Shown here: one piece after another, positions 24,318 through 34,211 of the stretch
Layout of the letters: each line of letters begins with the position of its first letter
Position numbering within the stretch: position 1 is the stretch's first letter
Source of the DNA: Alphaproteobacteria bacterium
GTDB lineage: Bacteria > Pseudomonadota > Alphaproteobacteria > Caulobacterales > Aquidulcibacteraceae
Direction of reading: 5' to 3'
Assembly: GCA_016124255.1 (NCBI GenBank)
Contig: WGOB01000018.1
Coordinates: 1-41,179, forward strand
Length of the DNA stretch: 41,179 nucleotides
Program-made: the position numbers and the translations under genes
Notes under the pieces: model-generated
The model's database searches: none
What the model was told of the DNA's origin: nothing
What the model saw: only the letters and a program-made list of their open reading frames with translations

Positions 24318-25367
24318 GTGCGACATTGGCTTTGGGTGCTTGTTCTGCCGCTGCTGGCGTCGTGCGCGAGCACGCCGGCGCCGATCGTGCCGGCGGTGCG
24401 CGAGACGGAGGCAGTGAGCGCCGCCGGCGACGCGGCCGATGATCCCGCGATCTGGGTTCATCCGCAGGCGGAGCGTTCCCGCGTCGTCGCCACGCAGAAG
24501 CAGGGCGGGCTCTACGTGTTCGATCTACAAGGCCGGATCGTTCAGGAGGTTCGGGGCGGACGACCCAACAATGTCGATCTGCGCGACGGGTTCTCCTGGC
24601 CGGAAGGCGCAGCGCCGGTCGTGGGCGCAAGCGACCGGTCCGACAACGCGATCGTGCTCTGGCGGCTCGATCCCGAGACCGGCGTCCTCGATCCTGCCGC
24701 ACGGGCGCGGATTCCCACCGGGTTCGGGGAAGTCTACGGCTTTTGCCTCGGCCGCGACGCGGAGGGGCAATTCTACGCGGTCGCCACCGAGAAGGAGGGC
24801 GAGGTCGGGGTGTGGGCCATCTCGCCGCGCGAAGGCGGGATCGAGCAGCGCCGCATCGTCACATTCAATCTCGGCAGCATCACGGAAGGCTGCGTCGTCG
24901 ACGATGAAGCGGGGGTGCTTTACCTGGCGCAGGAGCTCGTCGGCATCTGGCGCACGCCGCTGACGGACGCGACCGGCGCGGCGCGGGCGATGGTCGATCG
25001 TGTCGGCGAGGGGCGCCTCGTCGCGGATGTCGAGGGGCTGACGCTCTATCTGCCGGCGAGCGGGCCGCGCTATCTCATCGCGTCGGTGCAGGGGCGGAGC
25101 CGCTACGCGGTCTATGAGCGCGACGGCGAAAACGCCTATGTCGGCTCGTTCCGTGTGGGCGCGTCAGCCGACGGCTCGGCGGACGCGGTCAGCGGCACGG
25201 ACGGGATCGACGTCGTCGCAGCGCCGCTTGGCGCGGACTTTCCGCGCGGGCTGTTTGTGGTGCAGGACGACGAGAACCGCGCGCCGAACGCGCTGCAGAA
25301 CTTCAAATACGTCTCCTGGGCGGATATCGAGATGGCGCTGATCGCGGCGCGGGAGGCGCAGCCATGA
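24318..25367 (+). CDS. Beta-propeller phytase (3-phytase family) lipoprotein
   Basis: A Phytase-family (PF02333 type) six-bladed propeller of 349 aa that releases phosphate from phytate using Ca2+. The signal MRHWLWVLVLPLLASC has a lipobox (LLASC, lipidated Cys16), so the enzyme is anchored in the envelope. Family hallmarks are GDAADDPAIWVHP, VVATQKQGGLYVFDLQGRIV, GRPNNVDLRDGF, VYGFCLGRD and FVVQDDENRAP with Asp/Glu calcium ligands. The start is GTG 24318 behind GGGAGCGG. It overlaps the next gene by 4 bp (ATGA). Confidence 0.9.
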   Translation: MRHWLWVLVLPLLASCASTPAPIVPAVRETEAVSAAGDAADDPAIWVHPQAERSRVVATQKQGGLYVFDLQGRIVQEVRGGRPNNVDLRDGFSWPEGAAPVVGASDRSDNAIVLWRLDPETGVLDPAARARIPTGFGEVYGFCLGRDAEGQFYAVATEKEGEVGVWAISPREGGIEQRRIVTFNLGSITEGCVVDDEAGVLYLAQELVGIWRTPLTDATGAARAMVDRVGEGRLVADVEGLTLYLPASGPRYLIASVQGRSRYAVYERDGENAYVGSFRVGASADGSADAVSGTDGIDVVAAPLGADFPRGLFVVQDDENRAPNALQNFKYVSWADIEMALIAAREAQP

Positions 25368-26017
25368 CGCTTTCGTTCGATTTCTATTTCTCCTTCCGCA
25401 GTCCCTATTCCTACCTCGCGACGCCGCAGATCGAGGCGTTGCTCGCGCAGTACGACGCCGCGGCGCGGATGCGGATCGTGCTGCCGATCGCGGTGCGCAT
25501 TCCCGGCTTCTTCCAGACCGTGAATCCGCTCTGGCCGCCCTACCTCATGCGCGACACGCTGCGGATCGCGCAGATGAACGACATCCCCTATCGCTGGCCG
25601 CGGCCCGATCCGATCGTCCAGGATCCGATGACGCGCATGGTGGCCGAGGATCAGCCCTACATCCACCGCGTGAGCCGGCTGGGGGCGGCGGCCGAGCGCG
25701 CGGGGGCGGGGTTCGCGTTCGTCCGCCGGGCGGCCGCGGCGGTCTGGTCAGGCGCGATCGACAATTGGCACGAGGGCGACCACCTCGCCGCGGCGGCGCG
25801 CGGCGCCGGGCTCGATCCCGCAGCGCTGGACGCGGCCATCGCCGCGGACCCTGCCGGGCACGATTCCGAGATCGAAGAGAACCAGGCGGCGCAGACCGCC
25901 GCCGGCCATTGGGGCGTGCCGCTTTTCGTGTTCGAGGGCGAGCCGTTCTTCGGCCAGGACCGCATCGACCATCTGCTCTGGCGCATGAAGCAGCGGGGGC
26001 TCGCCTCGCGCGGGTGA
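25364..26017 (+). CDS. 2-hydroxychromene-2-carboxylate isomerase / DsbA-fold protein
   Basis: 217 aa of the kappa-GST/DsbA-like thioredoxin superfamily (HCCA isomerase family). An N-terminal FDFYFSFRSPYSYLATPQIE carries the Ser active site in place of a CxxC; an inserted helical domain follows; the C-terminal WGVPLFVFEGEPFFGQDRIDHL contains the cis-Pro loop. Known members use glutathione to isomerise aromatic intermediates, but most are uncharacterised. Coupled to the phytase gene by a 4-bp overlap, an odd partner. A second member of this family lies at 32.8-33.4 kb. Confidence 0.85.
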   Translation: MTLSFDFYFSFRSPYSYLATPQIEALLAQYDAAARMRIVLPIAVRIPGFFQTVNPLWPPYLMRDTLRIAQMNDIPYRWPRPDPIVQDPMTRMVAEDQPYIHRVSRLGAAAERAGAGFAFVRRAAAAVWSGAIDNWHEGDHLAAAARGAGLDPAALDAAIAADPAGHDSEIEENQAAQTAAGHWGVPLFVFEGEPFFGQDRIDHLLWRMKQRGLASRG

Positions 26018-26186
26018 ATTACGATCCCGCAAGGCGCGCCACATGCGCCGCGGACGCAGCCGCGTGTGCGGTTTTCCAGCTTTCGCGAGCCTCGCGGCTT
26101 GTCATGCCCGCTCAGCCGTTCCAGATTCCCGAAGCCTCAGATTCTTGAACGCCCAAGCCCTGGGGACGAGCCGGAGCGCCTCAAGC

Positions 26187-28040
26187 ATGTCGATGCTGTT
26201 CAGCATCATTTCGGCCACACGGTGTCGCTCCGTGCATCACCATCTGGCGGTCGACGCGCTGCGCTTCCTGGAGGGCCCGGACGCGGCGCAGTGGCGGATG
26301 CTGCTGCTGCATCACCACGATCAGTATCTCAAGGGCGCGAAGGCGCCCGACGAGGTGTTCAAGGACTTCAAAAATCACGTCCTGCATGTGCGCAGCGGCG
26401 AATGGGGCGGCGCGATCGACGCGGCGGCGGAATGGCGCAAACGCACTGTGCGGGCGATGCAGGAAAAGGATTGGGCGCACACGGCGTGGTGCGCCGGCGT
26501 CATGAGCCATTACGTGGTCGATCCGTTCCAGCCGTTCCACACCCACCAGACCGAGGAAGAGAACGTCATCCATCGCGCGGTGGAGTGGAGCTTCTTCAAA
26601 TCCTACCGGCAGTTTCAGGCGATCATCGAACGCGAGCTCGGCGGCTATCCGGCGCTTGCGCCGCTGGAGGGCGACGATTGGCTTGCGCAGATGCTGCGCG
26701 GCGCCGCGCGAGACTCGACCAAGCATTACGAGACGATCGTCGACCACTATAATTTCCCGGTCGGCGCAAAGCGCCCGACCGAAGGTCTCGACGAGACGTT
26801 GCGCCAGGCGATCGCGCCGCTCATCGCGCGCGCGACGGTGAGCTGGGCGCGGGTGCTGGACAAACTGGCCGCTGAGGCGGCGGTGAAGCCGCCGCGCGTC
26901 GGCGGCGCGCTGCAGGCGTTCTTCATGACGCTGGAGACCCCAATCCAGAAAATCCTCGCCGCGATCGCGGATTCCGGTGAGCGGGCGCAGGTGGCGGCGC
27001 AGTACGAAGAATTTCGCAAGACCGGAAAAGTGCGCCAGACGCTGTCGGAGGACGAGACCACCGTCCGCGCCCTGCATGCGGCGGAGGTGCTGGATACGCC
27101 GCTCAGTTCGCTGGATGCGCGGTGGCCGCGCGAGATCGGGACCGCGCATGCGCCGGGCCGGCGGTCGCGCAAGGCCAAGAGCAGGTCGCCGGCGCCGGCG
27201 AAGGCGGCGGCCAACACCGCGCCCGCCGCGACGCCGCACCCCCCGCCGCCCGCGGATCCGGCGCCGGCCGGCAAGGCTGCGCGCGGCAAGAAGGCGGCGG
27301 CGCGGGCTGGCGCTCCCGCGCCTTTGGCTGCGCCCGAGCCTCCCCCGCCGCCGCCAGCGGCGCCGGCCCCGTCACCATCGCCGTTCTTCAATCCCGCCGG
27401 CGGCGCGCCGAGCGAGCCCGCGCCGGCGTTCAAGTCGGCGTTCACAGAGGCGCCTGCTCCGGCGCCCGCTCCGCCGCCGCCTGCGCCCGTGCGCGAGACG
27501 CCGCGCGCCGCGCCATCGCTTGAGCCGGAGCCGCGGCCGCTCCTCTTGACCAAGAAGGCCAAGAAGAAGCGCGGCAAGGACGCCGCGCCCGAGCGTGCGG
27601 AATTCTGTCTGCGCGGCGACAGCCCGGTGCAGGATGCGCCGTCGATCGGGCCGAAGACGGCCAAACGCTTCCACGCCATCGGGATCCGCACCGTGTCTGA
27701 TCTGCTTGCGCTCTCGCCGGCGACGGCTGCGGTGCTGCTGAACACGCGCTTCATCACGTCGGTCGATGTGTCTGACTGGCAGGCGGAGGCGGTGCTCGCG
27801 TGCACGCTGCCGAATCTGAAGAGCCGAGAGGCGCAGGCGCTCGTCGCGTGCGGGCTCGCCGATGTCGAAGCGATCGCGGACGCCGATCCGAAGGCGCTGG
27901 CCGAGGGCCTCCGCGTCTGGGCGACGAGCAGCGAAGGTCAGCGCGCGTGGGGCAAGGAAGAGCCTGGAGAGGACGATGCGCGGACGCTGATCGACCGCGC
28001 CAAGCGCGCGCTCGTGGAGCAGCCGAAGACGTTGGCCTAG
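26187..28040 (+). CDS. Zinc-dependent phospholipase C-like / DUF4332 fusion protein
   Basis: 617 aa in three parts. Residues 1-320: an all-helical domain of the zinc phospholipase C/P1 nuclease type with many His (CRSVHHHLAVDAL, LLLHHHDQYLKGAKAPD, KNHVLHVRSGEWGG, MSHYVVDPFQPFHTHQTEEE), likely a metal centre. Residues 325-470: Ala/Pro/Lys-rich linker, with repeated PAPAPPPP-type runs. Residues 471-617: helix-hairpin-helix domain like DUF4332 (PSIGPKTAKRFHAIGIRTVS, DLLALSPATAAVLL). I set the start at ATG 26187 because relatives begin with this 'MS.L..I..A.HCRS.HH' pattern. No signal peptide is seen, so it is probably cytosolic. Function unknown; the hairpin domain suggests nucleic acid contact. 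Confidence 0.78.
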   Translation: MSMLFSIISATRCRSVHHHLAVDALRFLEGPDAAQWRMLLLHHHDQYLKGAKAPDEVFKDFKNHVLHVRSGEWGGAIDAAAEWRKRTVRAMQEKDWAHTAWCAGVMSHYVVDPFQPFHTHQTEEENVIHRAVEWSFFKSYRQFQAIIERELGGYPALAPLEGDDWLAQMLRGAARDSTKHYETIVDHYNFPVGAKRPTEGLDETLRQAIAPLIARATVSWARVLDKLAAEAAVKPPRVGGALQAFFMTLETPIQKILAAIADSGERAQVAAQYEEFRKTGKVRQTLSEDETTVRALHAAEVLDTPLSSLDARWPREIGTAHAPGRRSRKAKSRSPAPAKAAANTAPAATPHPPPPADPAPAGKAARGKKAAARAGAPAPLAAPEPPPPPPAAPAPSPSPFFNPAGGAPSEPAPAFKSAFTEAPAPAPAPPPPAPVRETPRAAPSLEPEPRPLLLTKKAKKKRGKDAAPERAEFCLRGDSPVQDAPSIGPKTAKRFHAIGIRTVSDLLALSPATAAVLLNTRFITSVDVSDWQAEAVLACTLPNLKSREAQALVACGLADVEAIADADPKALAEGLRVWATSSEGQRAWGKEEPGEDDARTLIDRAKRALVEQPKTLA

Positions 28041-28075
28041 TCCTCCGTGTGCGGATTATGCGGCCTGAGGCCGGC

Positions 28076-28120
28076 TCCGTCATTCCGGGTCTCCGCTTCG
28101 CTTCGCCCGGAATGAGGGAG
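28076..28120. repeat. REP-like palindromic element, copy 1
   Basis: CGTCATTCCGGG and CCCGGAATG arms around a short CTTCG-rich centre, 40 bp after the phospholipase-like gene. The same arms recur at 34.7, 37.4 and (half) 39.0 kb, always between genes. It can fold as a hairpin and may act as terminator or mRNA stabiliser. Confidence 0.7.
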
Positions 28121-28159
28121 GTTCGCGCGGAGCTCCAGGAAACAGGCTGCCTGGCTGTC

Positions 28160-28579
28160 CTAGATTCCCAGAATCGCGAGAACGCCGGCGGTGGCCATCA
28201 GCGGGATGCCGACGGCCGTGAGCATGGAGGCGACGACGCGCTGCTGCTTCATGTTGCGGCGCATGCCGGGGATGGTGTGATCCTCGCGCGGCGCCAGCGT
28301 CCAGCGGCACATCAGGTAGAACGTCGCGGTCAGCGCCGCGATCAGCGCGCCGGCCAGCGCGCCGGAGAGCAGCGCAAAAACGCCCATCGCCAAGCACAGA
28401 ATCGCCAACGAGAAATGGCCCGACTTGATCACGCGGCGGACGTGGCGATCGGCGCTGCCGTAATCCATGTCCTTGAACGAGACCGGCGCGACCACGAAGG
28501 AGAAAAGCGCCGTCCAGCCGATCGTCATGCCGGTCAGGAAGAGCGCGAGGAGGAGGGTGGCGTTGTGCAGAGCGTCCAT
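28160..28579 (-). CDS. Four-helix membrane protein, hypothetical
   Basis: 139 aa, with hydrophobic helices near residues 7-27, 56-72, 74-90 and 115-136 and a GW..LFSFVVAPVSFKDMD segment after helix 1, similar to DUF4149/DUF1772-type small membrane proteins. Starts at ATG 28579, ends at 28160, on the same strand as and 119 bp downstream of the SDR/GNAT/rlmN operon. Function unknown. Confidence 0.78.
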   Translation of the reverse strand: MDALHNATLLLALFLTGMTIGWTALFSFVVAPVSFKDMDYGSADRHVRRVIKSGHFSLAILCLAMGVFALLSGALAGALIAALTATFYLMCRWTLAPREDHTIPGMRRNMKQQRVVASMLTAVGIPLMATAGVLAILGI

Positions 28580-28698
28580 GGCGCCGGCGTTAGCACGAGT
28601 CGCGCCCAGCCCAGCGCTTCGCCTTGCATAAAGCGGGATGAAGCGTTCTGCTCAAGCAATTGTTCCGAAGCCGATCAATTGCGATATGCGCGTCGCCG

Positions 28699-29628
28699 CT
28701 AGTAGGTGAAGCGCTCGCCGACCAGCTCTTCGCTCTTGGCCCAGAGCGCGTCGGCGTGGGCGGGGTCGAGGGCGTAAGCGCGCACGCCGGTGCGGGTCGT
28801 TGGGTCATCGGTGCGCGCTGCGACGCCGCAATCTTCGCAATAACGGCCGCCGACGTCGTCGCCGGGCGCGACGATCGCTGCCCAGACCGTGGTGGCGGCG
28901 CCTTGCGGGACGGTCTTGAACTTGAACGAGGAGACGCCGCGGCCGCCGGTCATCTGGTCAATCAGTTCAGGCGTCAGGTGGCGGCCGAGCTCGGTCATGA
29001 TGCCGCCGGGATGGACGGCGGCGGCGCGGACGCCGCGGCCTTTCAGGCGCTTGTCGAGACCGACCGCGAACAGCGCATTCGCCGTCTTCGATCGTCCGTA
29101 TGCGGCCCATTCTCCGTACGGCGTGCGTTCGAAATTCGGATCGTCGAGATCGACGTCGGCGAAGCGATGGCCGGAGGAGGAGAGGATGACGATGCGTGCA
29201 GGCGTGTTGAGCGCCGGCGCGAGGCGGTTCACGAACACGAAGTGGCCAAGGTGATTGGTGCCGAACTGCATCTCGAAGCCGTCAGCAGTCTTACCGAACG
29301 GGCACGCCATCACGGCGGCGTTGGCGATGACGACGTCGAATTTGGCGCCGTTCGCCACGAGCGCGTCCGCCGCCTTGCGGCAGGACGCGAGGGAGGCGAG
29401 ATCAAGCTCAACGAGGTCGATCTCGCCGGCGCCGGCGTCGCCCAGCGCACGGCGCGCCTTTGAGAGGTCGCGGACGGCGGCGACGACGGTTGCGCCGCGC
29501 GCCTTGAGCGCGCGGACGGTTTCGACGCCGAGGCCGGCGGAGCCGCCGGTGACGAGGATGCGCTTGCCGGACAGATCGACGCCGGCGAGCACGTCGTCGG
29601 TCGTGGAGTCGGCGCCGAATGCGGTCAT
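28699..29628 (-). CDS. Short-chain dehydrogenase/reductase (retinol dehydrogenase-like)
   Basis: A 309-aa NAD(P)-dependent oxidoreductase: TGGSAGLGVETVRALKARG cofactor loop, ELDLASLASCRKAAD (the Asp/Leu pair of this branch), VIANAAVMACPFGKTADGFE, NHLGHFVFVN, Ser in VILSSSGHRF and the catalytic YGRSK. The insert WAAYGRSKTANALFAVGL and the C-terminal extension (YCEDCGVAA) match the human RDH/WW-domain oxidoreductase-like branch. Its ATG overlaps the GNAT stop (ATGA), making it the third gene of rlmN-GNAT-SDR. Substrate unknown. Confidence 0.88.
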   Translation of the reverse strand: MTAFGADSTTDDVLAGVDLSGKRILVTGGSAGLGVETVRALKARGATVVAAVRDLSKARRALGDAGAGEIDLVELDLASLASCRKAADALVANGAKFDVVIANAAVMACPFGKTADGFEMQFGTNHLGHFVFVNRLAPALNTPARIVILSSSGHRFADVDLDDPNFERTPYGEWAAYGRSKTANALFAVGLDKRLKGRGVRAAAVHPGGIMTELGRHLTPELIDQMTGGRGVSSFKFKTVPQGAATTVWAAIVAPGDDVGGRYCEDCGVAARTDDPTTRTGVRAYALDPAHADALWAKSEELVGERFTY

Positions 29629-30140
29629 GGTGTTTCCTCCCTGAGTTTTGCAAGCAGCACGGTGTCGCGCGTGCCGAGATGGGTGATCCAGTTCTGGCGC
29701 AGCAGGCCTTCGCGGCGGAAGCCGGCGCGCTCGAACAGGCGGAGCGAGGCGGCGTTGTCGGGGTCGATGTCAGCGACGAGACGGTGGAAACCGGATGCGA
29801 AAGCGTGGTCGATGACGGCGCGCAGCGCGTCCGACATCAGCCCTTTGCCCTGCGCGTCGCGGCGGATGAGGAGGCCGATCTCGCCGACGCCGTCGCGGAG
29901 GGTGAACACAGAGATGCGGCCGAGCGCTTCGCCGCCGGCTTCGGTGATCGCCCAGCTCGCGCTCTTGGCGATGGTGGCGGCGATATAGGCGCGCGTCTGG
30001 TCGAGACTCGCGTGCGCGGGTTCGGACCAGAACAGGTGCACCGCGGGATCGCTATGGGCGATATAGAGCGCGGGCGCGTCGTCGATCGTCAGTGGACGGA
30101 GCGTCACCCGCGCACCGTGCAGGATGGGCGGCGGCGTCAC
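29625..30140 (-). CDS. GNAT family N-acetyltransferase (RimJ/RimL type)
   Basis: 171 aa. Acetyl-CoA-dependent transferase with [20 protein letters not shown] at the N-terminus, [20 protein letters not shown] (CoA pyrophosphate loop, R-x-x-G-K-G variant) and [26 protein letters not shown], typical of enzymes that acetylate protein N-termini or small amines. GTG 30140 overlaps the rlmN stop (GTGA) and its stop overlaps the next start, so all three are translationally coupled. Confidence 0.88.
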   Translation of the reverse strand: MTPPPILHGARVTLRPLTIDDAPALYIAHSDPAVHLFWSEPAHASLDQTRAYIAATIAKSASWAITEAGGEALGRISVFTLRDGVGEIGLLIRRDAQGKGLMSDALRAVIDHAFASGFHRLVADIDPDNAASLRLFERAGFRREGLLRQNWITHLGTRDTVLLAKLREETP

Positions 30141-31294
30141 TCGGCCGATGCTTTGGCGCGCTGGCTGGCGCGCTGCTTGACGCTTTCGCTCTTCAACTGG
30201 CCGCAGGCGGCGAGGATGTCGCGTCCGCGCGGGGTGCGGATGGGGGAAGCGTAGCCGGCGCGGTTGAGGATCGCGGCGAAGGCCTCGATCGTCTCCCAGT
30301 CGGAGCATTCATAGGCGGTTCCGGGCCAGGGATTGAACGGGATGAGGTTGAGCTTGGAGGGGATGCGCTTCAGCAGGCGCACCAGCGCCTTGGCTTCCGC
30401 GGGCGTATCGTTGACGCCTTTCAACATGACGTATTCGAAAGTGACACGCTTGGCGTTGGAAAGCCCAGGATAGTCACGGATGGCCGCGAAGAGGGCGTCG
30501 AGGTCGTATTTCCTGTTCAGCGGCACGAGCTGATCGCGCAGCTCATCGTTCGTCGCGTGCAGGGAAATCGCCAGCATCGCGCCGGTGCGTTCGCCGAGCT
30601 CCCTGATCTTGGGCGCGACGCCCGCGGTGGAGACGGTGATGCGGCGGCGCGAGATGGAGATGCCGTCGCCGTCGGAAATCACATCGATCGCGGCGGCGAC
30701 GTGGTCGAGATTGTAGAGCGGCTCGCCCATGCCCATGAACACGATGTTGGTGAGGACACGCTCCCCGTCGTTCAGCGGCCGCTCGGGCGTCGGCCATTCG
30801 TTCAGCGCATCGCGGGCGATCATCACTTGCGCGACGATCTCCGCGCTCGTCAGGTTGCGGACGAGTTTTTGCGTGCCGGTGTGGCAGAAGGTGCACGTCA
30901 GCGTGCAGCCGACCTGGCTCGATACGCAGAGCGCGCCGGAGCGACCAACGTCCGGGATGAACACGCACTCGACCTCTGCGCCGTCGGCGAGGCGGATGAG
31001 CCATTTGCGCGTGCCGTCTGTGGAGATTTGCGCGGCGGTGATCTCCGGGCGCTCCAGCGTGAAGTGATCCGCCAGCAGCGCGCGCAGCGCCTTGGCGACG
31101 TTCGACATCGCCGCGAAGTCACGGACGCCGTAATGGTAAATCCAGCGCCACAATTGCTCGGCGCGCATCTTCGCCTTCTTTTCCTCAACGCCGACGCCGA
31201 TCAGGCGCGCGCGCAGCTCCTCGCGGGTCAGGCCGACGAGGGACGGGCGCGCCGCGGCGGCGGCGCTGGGCATGGCGTCGATGAGGACGGGCAT
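30137..31294 (-). CDS. rlmN: 23S rRNA (adenine-2503-C2) methyltransferase
   Basis: Radical SAM enzyme, 385 aa, that methylates A2503 of 23S rRNA and A37 of some tRNAs. Visible are the Fe-S motif CTLTCTFC (C-x3-C-x2-C) in [18 protein letters not shown], the [11 protein letters not shown]-binding loop, [20 protein letters not shown] and the C-terminal ACG (second catalytic Cys). I chose ATG 31294 ([10 protein letters not shown]); an upstream GTG at 31345 would add 17 unlikely residues. Head of the rlmN-GNAT-SDR operon. Confidence 0.95.
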   Translation of the reverse strand: MPVLIDAMPSAAAAARPSLVGLTREELRARLIGVGVEEKKAKMRAEQLWRWIYHYGVRDFAAMSNVAKALRALLADHFTLERPEITAAQISTDGTRKWLIRLADGAEVECVFIPDVGRSGALCVSSQVGCTLTCTFCHTGTQKLVRNLTSAEIVAQVMIARDALNEWPTPERPLNDGERVLTNIVFMGMGEPLYNLDHVAAAIDVISDGDGISISRRRITVSTAGVAPKIRELGERTGAMLAISLHATNDELRDQLVPLNRKYDLDALFAAIRDYPGLSNAKRVTFEYVMLKGVNDTPAEAKALVRLLKRIPSKLNLIPFNPWPGTAYECSDWETIEAFAAILNRAGYASPIRTPRGRDILAACGQLKSESVKQRASQRAKASAE

Positions 31295-31406
31295 GGGCGG
31301 TGAATTAATGCAGGCGGGACGGATTTTCCAGAGCGGATGTCGCACGGCGCTGGGCGGGCGTGGGCGATCCGGTTAAGAAGCGGCCAAAGACTCGCAGGAG
31401 GAAAGC

Positions 31407-32524
<1,118 letters not shown>

Positions 32525-32528
<4 letters not shown>

Positions 32529-32800
32529 TCAGCCCGATGATCAATGTCGTCATCCCCTCGCAGCTGCGCTCTTACACGGACGGCGCCGTGCGCGTCGAAG
32601 CGGCTGGCGCGACGATCGACGCCGTGCTCGATGCGCTCGACGCGCGCTATCCCGGCATCAAGTTCCGCGTCATCGACGAGCAGGGCGCCATCCGCCCGCA
32701 CATGCGCCTCTTCGCCAACGGCGCCCTGGCGCGCCGCATCGATCTTGCGCTCGCGGACGGGGACGAAGTCTTCATCGCCGGCGCGCTGAGCGGGGGATGA
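32525..32800 (+). CDS. MoaD/ThiS-family small protein
   Basis: 91 aa (or 87 from ATG 32537). Beta-grasp protein: INVVIPSQLRSYTDGAVRVE, then ATIDAVLDALDARYPGIKFR and GDEVFIAGALSGG. The C-terminal Gly-Gly is the site that sulfur carriers of this family use for adenylation and thiocarboxylation. It overlaps the propeller gene by 4 bp and is convergent with the next gene at a 1-bp gap. No MoaE, MoeB or ThiF is in the window, so the partner enzyme is unknown. Confidence 0.85.
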
Positions 32801-32801
32801 T

Positions 32802-33401
32802 TCATTCGGCGATCGCTTCTTCGACGTCGCGAAGGCGGTCCTTGCCGAAATAGAGGTCGTCGCCGACATAAAAGCTCGGGATGCCGAAGGCGCCGCGGGC
32901 GGCGGCCGCTTCAGTGTTGGCGAGCAGCTTGGCTTTGACGTCGTCGTCTTTCGTGCTGGCGAGGAGCTTATCCGCGTTCAGGCCGGCGGCGGCGAAGGCT
33001 TCGCTCCAGACCGCGGGATCGTCCATCTTCCTGCCGTCTTCCCACATCGCCTTGAAGCCGGCTTCTACGTAAGCGGGGAGGACGCCGTCGCGTTCGGCTG
33101 CCACAGCGCCCCGCATCAACAACAACGTGTTGACGGGGAAGTGCGGGTTCATCGCGAACTTGTCGAGCTTGTGCTTGGCCACGAAACGGCGCAGCTCCAG
33201 CGCTTCGTACGCCAGCTTGTTGGGGATGGCGGCGAAGGCGAGCATGGGCGCCTGGTTGCCGGTGAGCTTGAAGAGGCCGCCGAGAAGCACGGGCGTATAC
33301 GTGAACCTGGCGCCGGTGCGCGACTCGATCTGCGGGATGATTCGATGCGCCAAATAGGCGTTGGGGCTGCCGAAATCGAAGAGGAATTCAACGGTCTTCA
33401 C
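32802..33401 (-). CDS. 2-hydroxychromene-2-carboxylate isomerase family protein
   Basis: 199 aa, DsbA-like fold with FLFDFGSPNAYLAHRIIPQI (Ser site), ARFTYTPVLLGGLFKLTGNQ, the helical insertion FPVNTLLLMRGAVA and the cis-Pro loop FGIPSFYVGDDLYFGKDRL. GTG 33401 gives a GTGA overlap with the upstream SDR stop and seven-base spacing to GGAG; GTG 33404 is a close alternative. Two-gene operon with the SDR, perhaps in aromatic compound or glutathione-adduct metabolism (inference). Confidence 0.87.
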   Translation of the reverse strand: MKTVEFLFDFGSPNAYLAHRIIPQIESRTGARFTYTPVLLGGLFKLTGNQAPMLAFAAIPNKLAYEALELRRFVAKHKLDKFAMNPHFPVNTLLLMRGAVAAERDGVLPAYVEAGFKAMWEDGRKMDDPAVWSEAFAAAGLNADKLLASTKDDDVKAKLLANTEAAAARGAFGIPSFYVGDDLYFGKDRLRDVEEAIAE

Positions 33402-34141
33402 CACGTCTCTCCATAGGGGCGCAGATCGAGTTCGAAGGTCCAGGCGTCGCGCGTCTGGGTGTGGAGCATCCAATAGGCCTGCGCGATCGAGGCCGGGTTC
33501 ATCAGCACGTCGTCCGGGAGATTTGCGACAGCCGCTTCGCCGCGCGCGGCTTTGATCCGATCACGGACGAACGCGGTATCGACGCCGGCGTCGATGATGA
33601 GGTGTGCGACATGGATGTTTTTTGGCCCCAGTTCGTGGGCCATGGATTGCGCCACCATGCGCAGGCCCGCCTTGGCGCTGGAGAAGGCGGCGTAGCCGGC
33701 CCCGCCGCGCACGCTCGCGGTCGCGCCGGTGAAGAAGATCGAGCCCTTGCCATGTTTCAGCATGCGGCGTGCGGCTTCGCGGCCGGTGAGAAAGCCTGCG
33801 TAGCAGGCCATTTCCCACACCTTGCGGAAGACGCGCTCGGTCGTGTCCAGGATCGGGAAGTTCACGTTTGCGCCGGGATTGGCGATGCACACTTCGAGCG
33901 GCGCGTGCTGATCGGCCTCTTCCAGAAACGCCGTGATGTCCTCTTCCTTGCGCGCATCGAGGCCGCGGGCGAAGCAGCGCCCGCCGGCGGCTTCGATCTC
34001 GGCCTTCAGCGGTTCGAGCTTTTCCGCCGTGCGGCGCCCGGCGAACACCGTATAGCCCTCTGCGGCGAATTTGCGCGCGATGGCCGCGCCGATGAAATCG
34101 CCGGCGCCGACGATGGCGGCGGTCGCGTTGCGGGCAGGCAT
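33398..34141 (-). CDS. SDR family oxidoreductase with Phe at the catalytic Tyr position
   Basis: 247 aa. The cofactor loop is AIVGAGDFIGAAIARKFAAEG (a G-x3-G-x-G variant) followed by FAGRRTAEKL; CIANPGANVNFP replaces the usual NNAG. The active site reads FFTGATASVRGGAGYAAFSSAKAGL: aligned with Y-x3-K, the Tyr position is Phe (F-S-S-A-K), so classical SDR catalysis is doubtful unless the nearby Tyr two residues before serves. GGAGG precedes ATG 34141. It is divergent from the HxlR regulator. Confidence 0.85.
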   Translation of the reverse strand: MPARNATAAIVGAGDFIGAAIARKFAAEGYTVFAGRRTAEKLEPLKAEIEAAGGRCFARGLDARKEEDITAFLEEADQHAPLEVCIANPGANVNFPILDTTERVFRKVWEMACYAGFLTGREAARRMLKHGKGSIFFTGATASVRGGAGYAAFSSAKAGLRMVAQSMAHELGPKNIHVAHLIIDAGVDTAFVRDRIKAARGEAAVANLPDDVLMNPASIAQAYWMLHTQTRDAWTFELDLRPYGETW

Positions 34142-34167
34142 GGGCGCCTCCGTCCTGGAACACGGTC

Positions 34168-34196
34168 TAGTAAGTCTTGAAAGTGCACTGAGTCAA
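34168..34196 (-). promoter_or_regulatory. Promoter of the SDR operon with AGTGCACT palindrome
   Basis: Minus strand: TTGACT (34196-34191), 17 bp, TTACTA (34173-34168). The spacer contains the perfect 8-bp palindrome AGTGCACT (34182-34189). The region is AT-richer than its surroundings. The divergent HxlR protein could bind here. Confidence 0.45.
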
Positions 34197-34211
34197 TGGC
34201 AAGCCTGCCGG

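Noticed and set aside
30092-31303. A 403-residue open frame on the plus strand.
   Set aside because: Antisense of rlmN, whose radical SAM motifs are unmistakable; the plus frame shows no domain.
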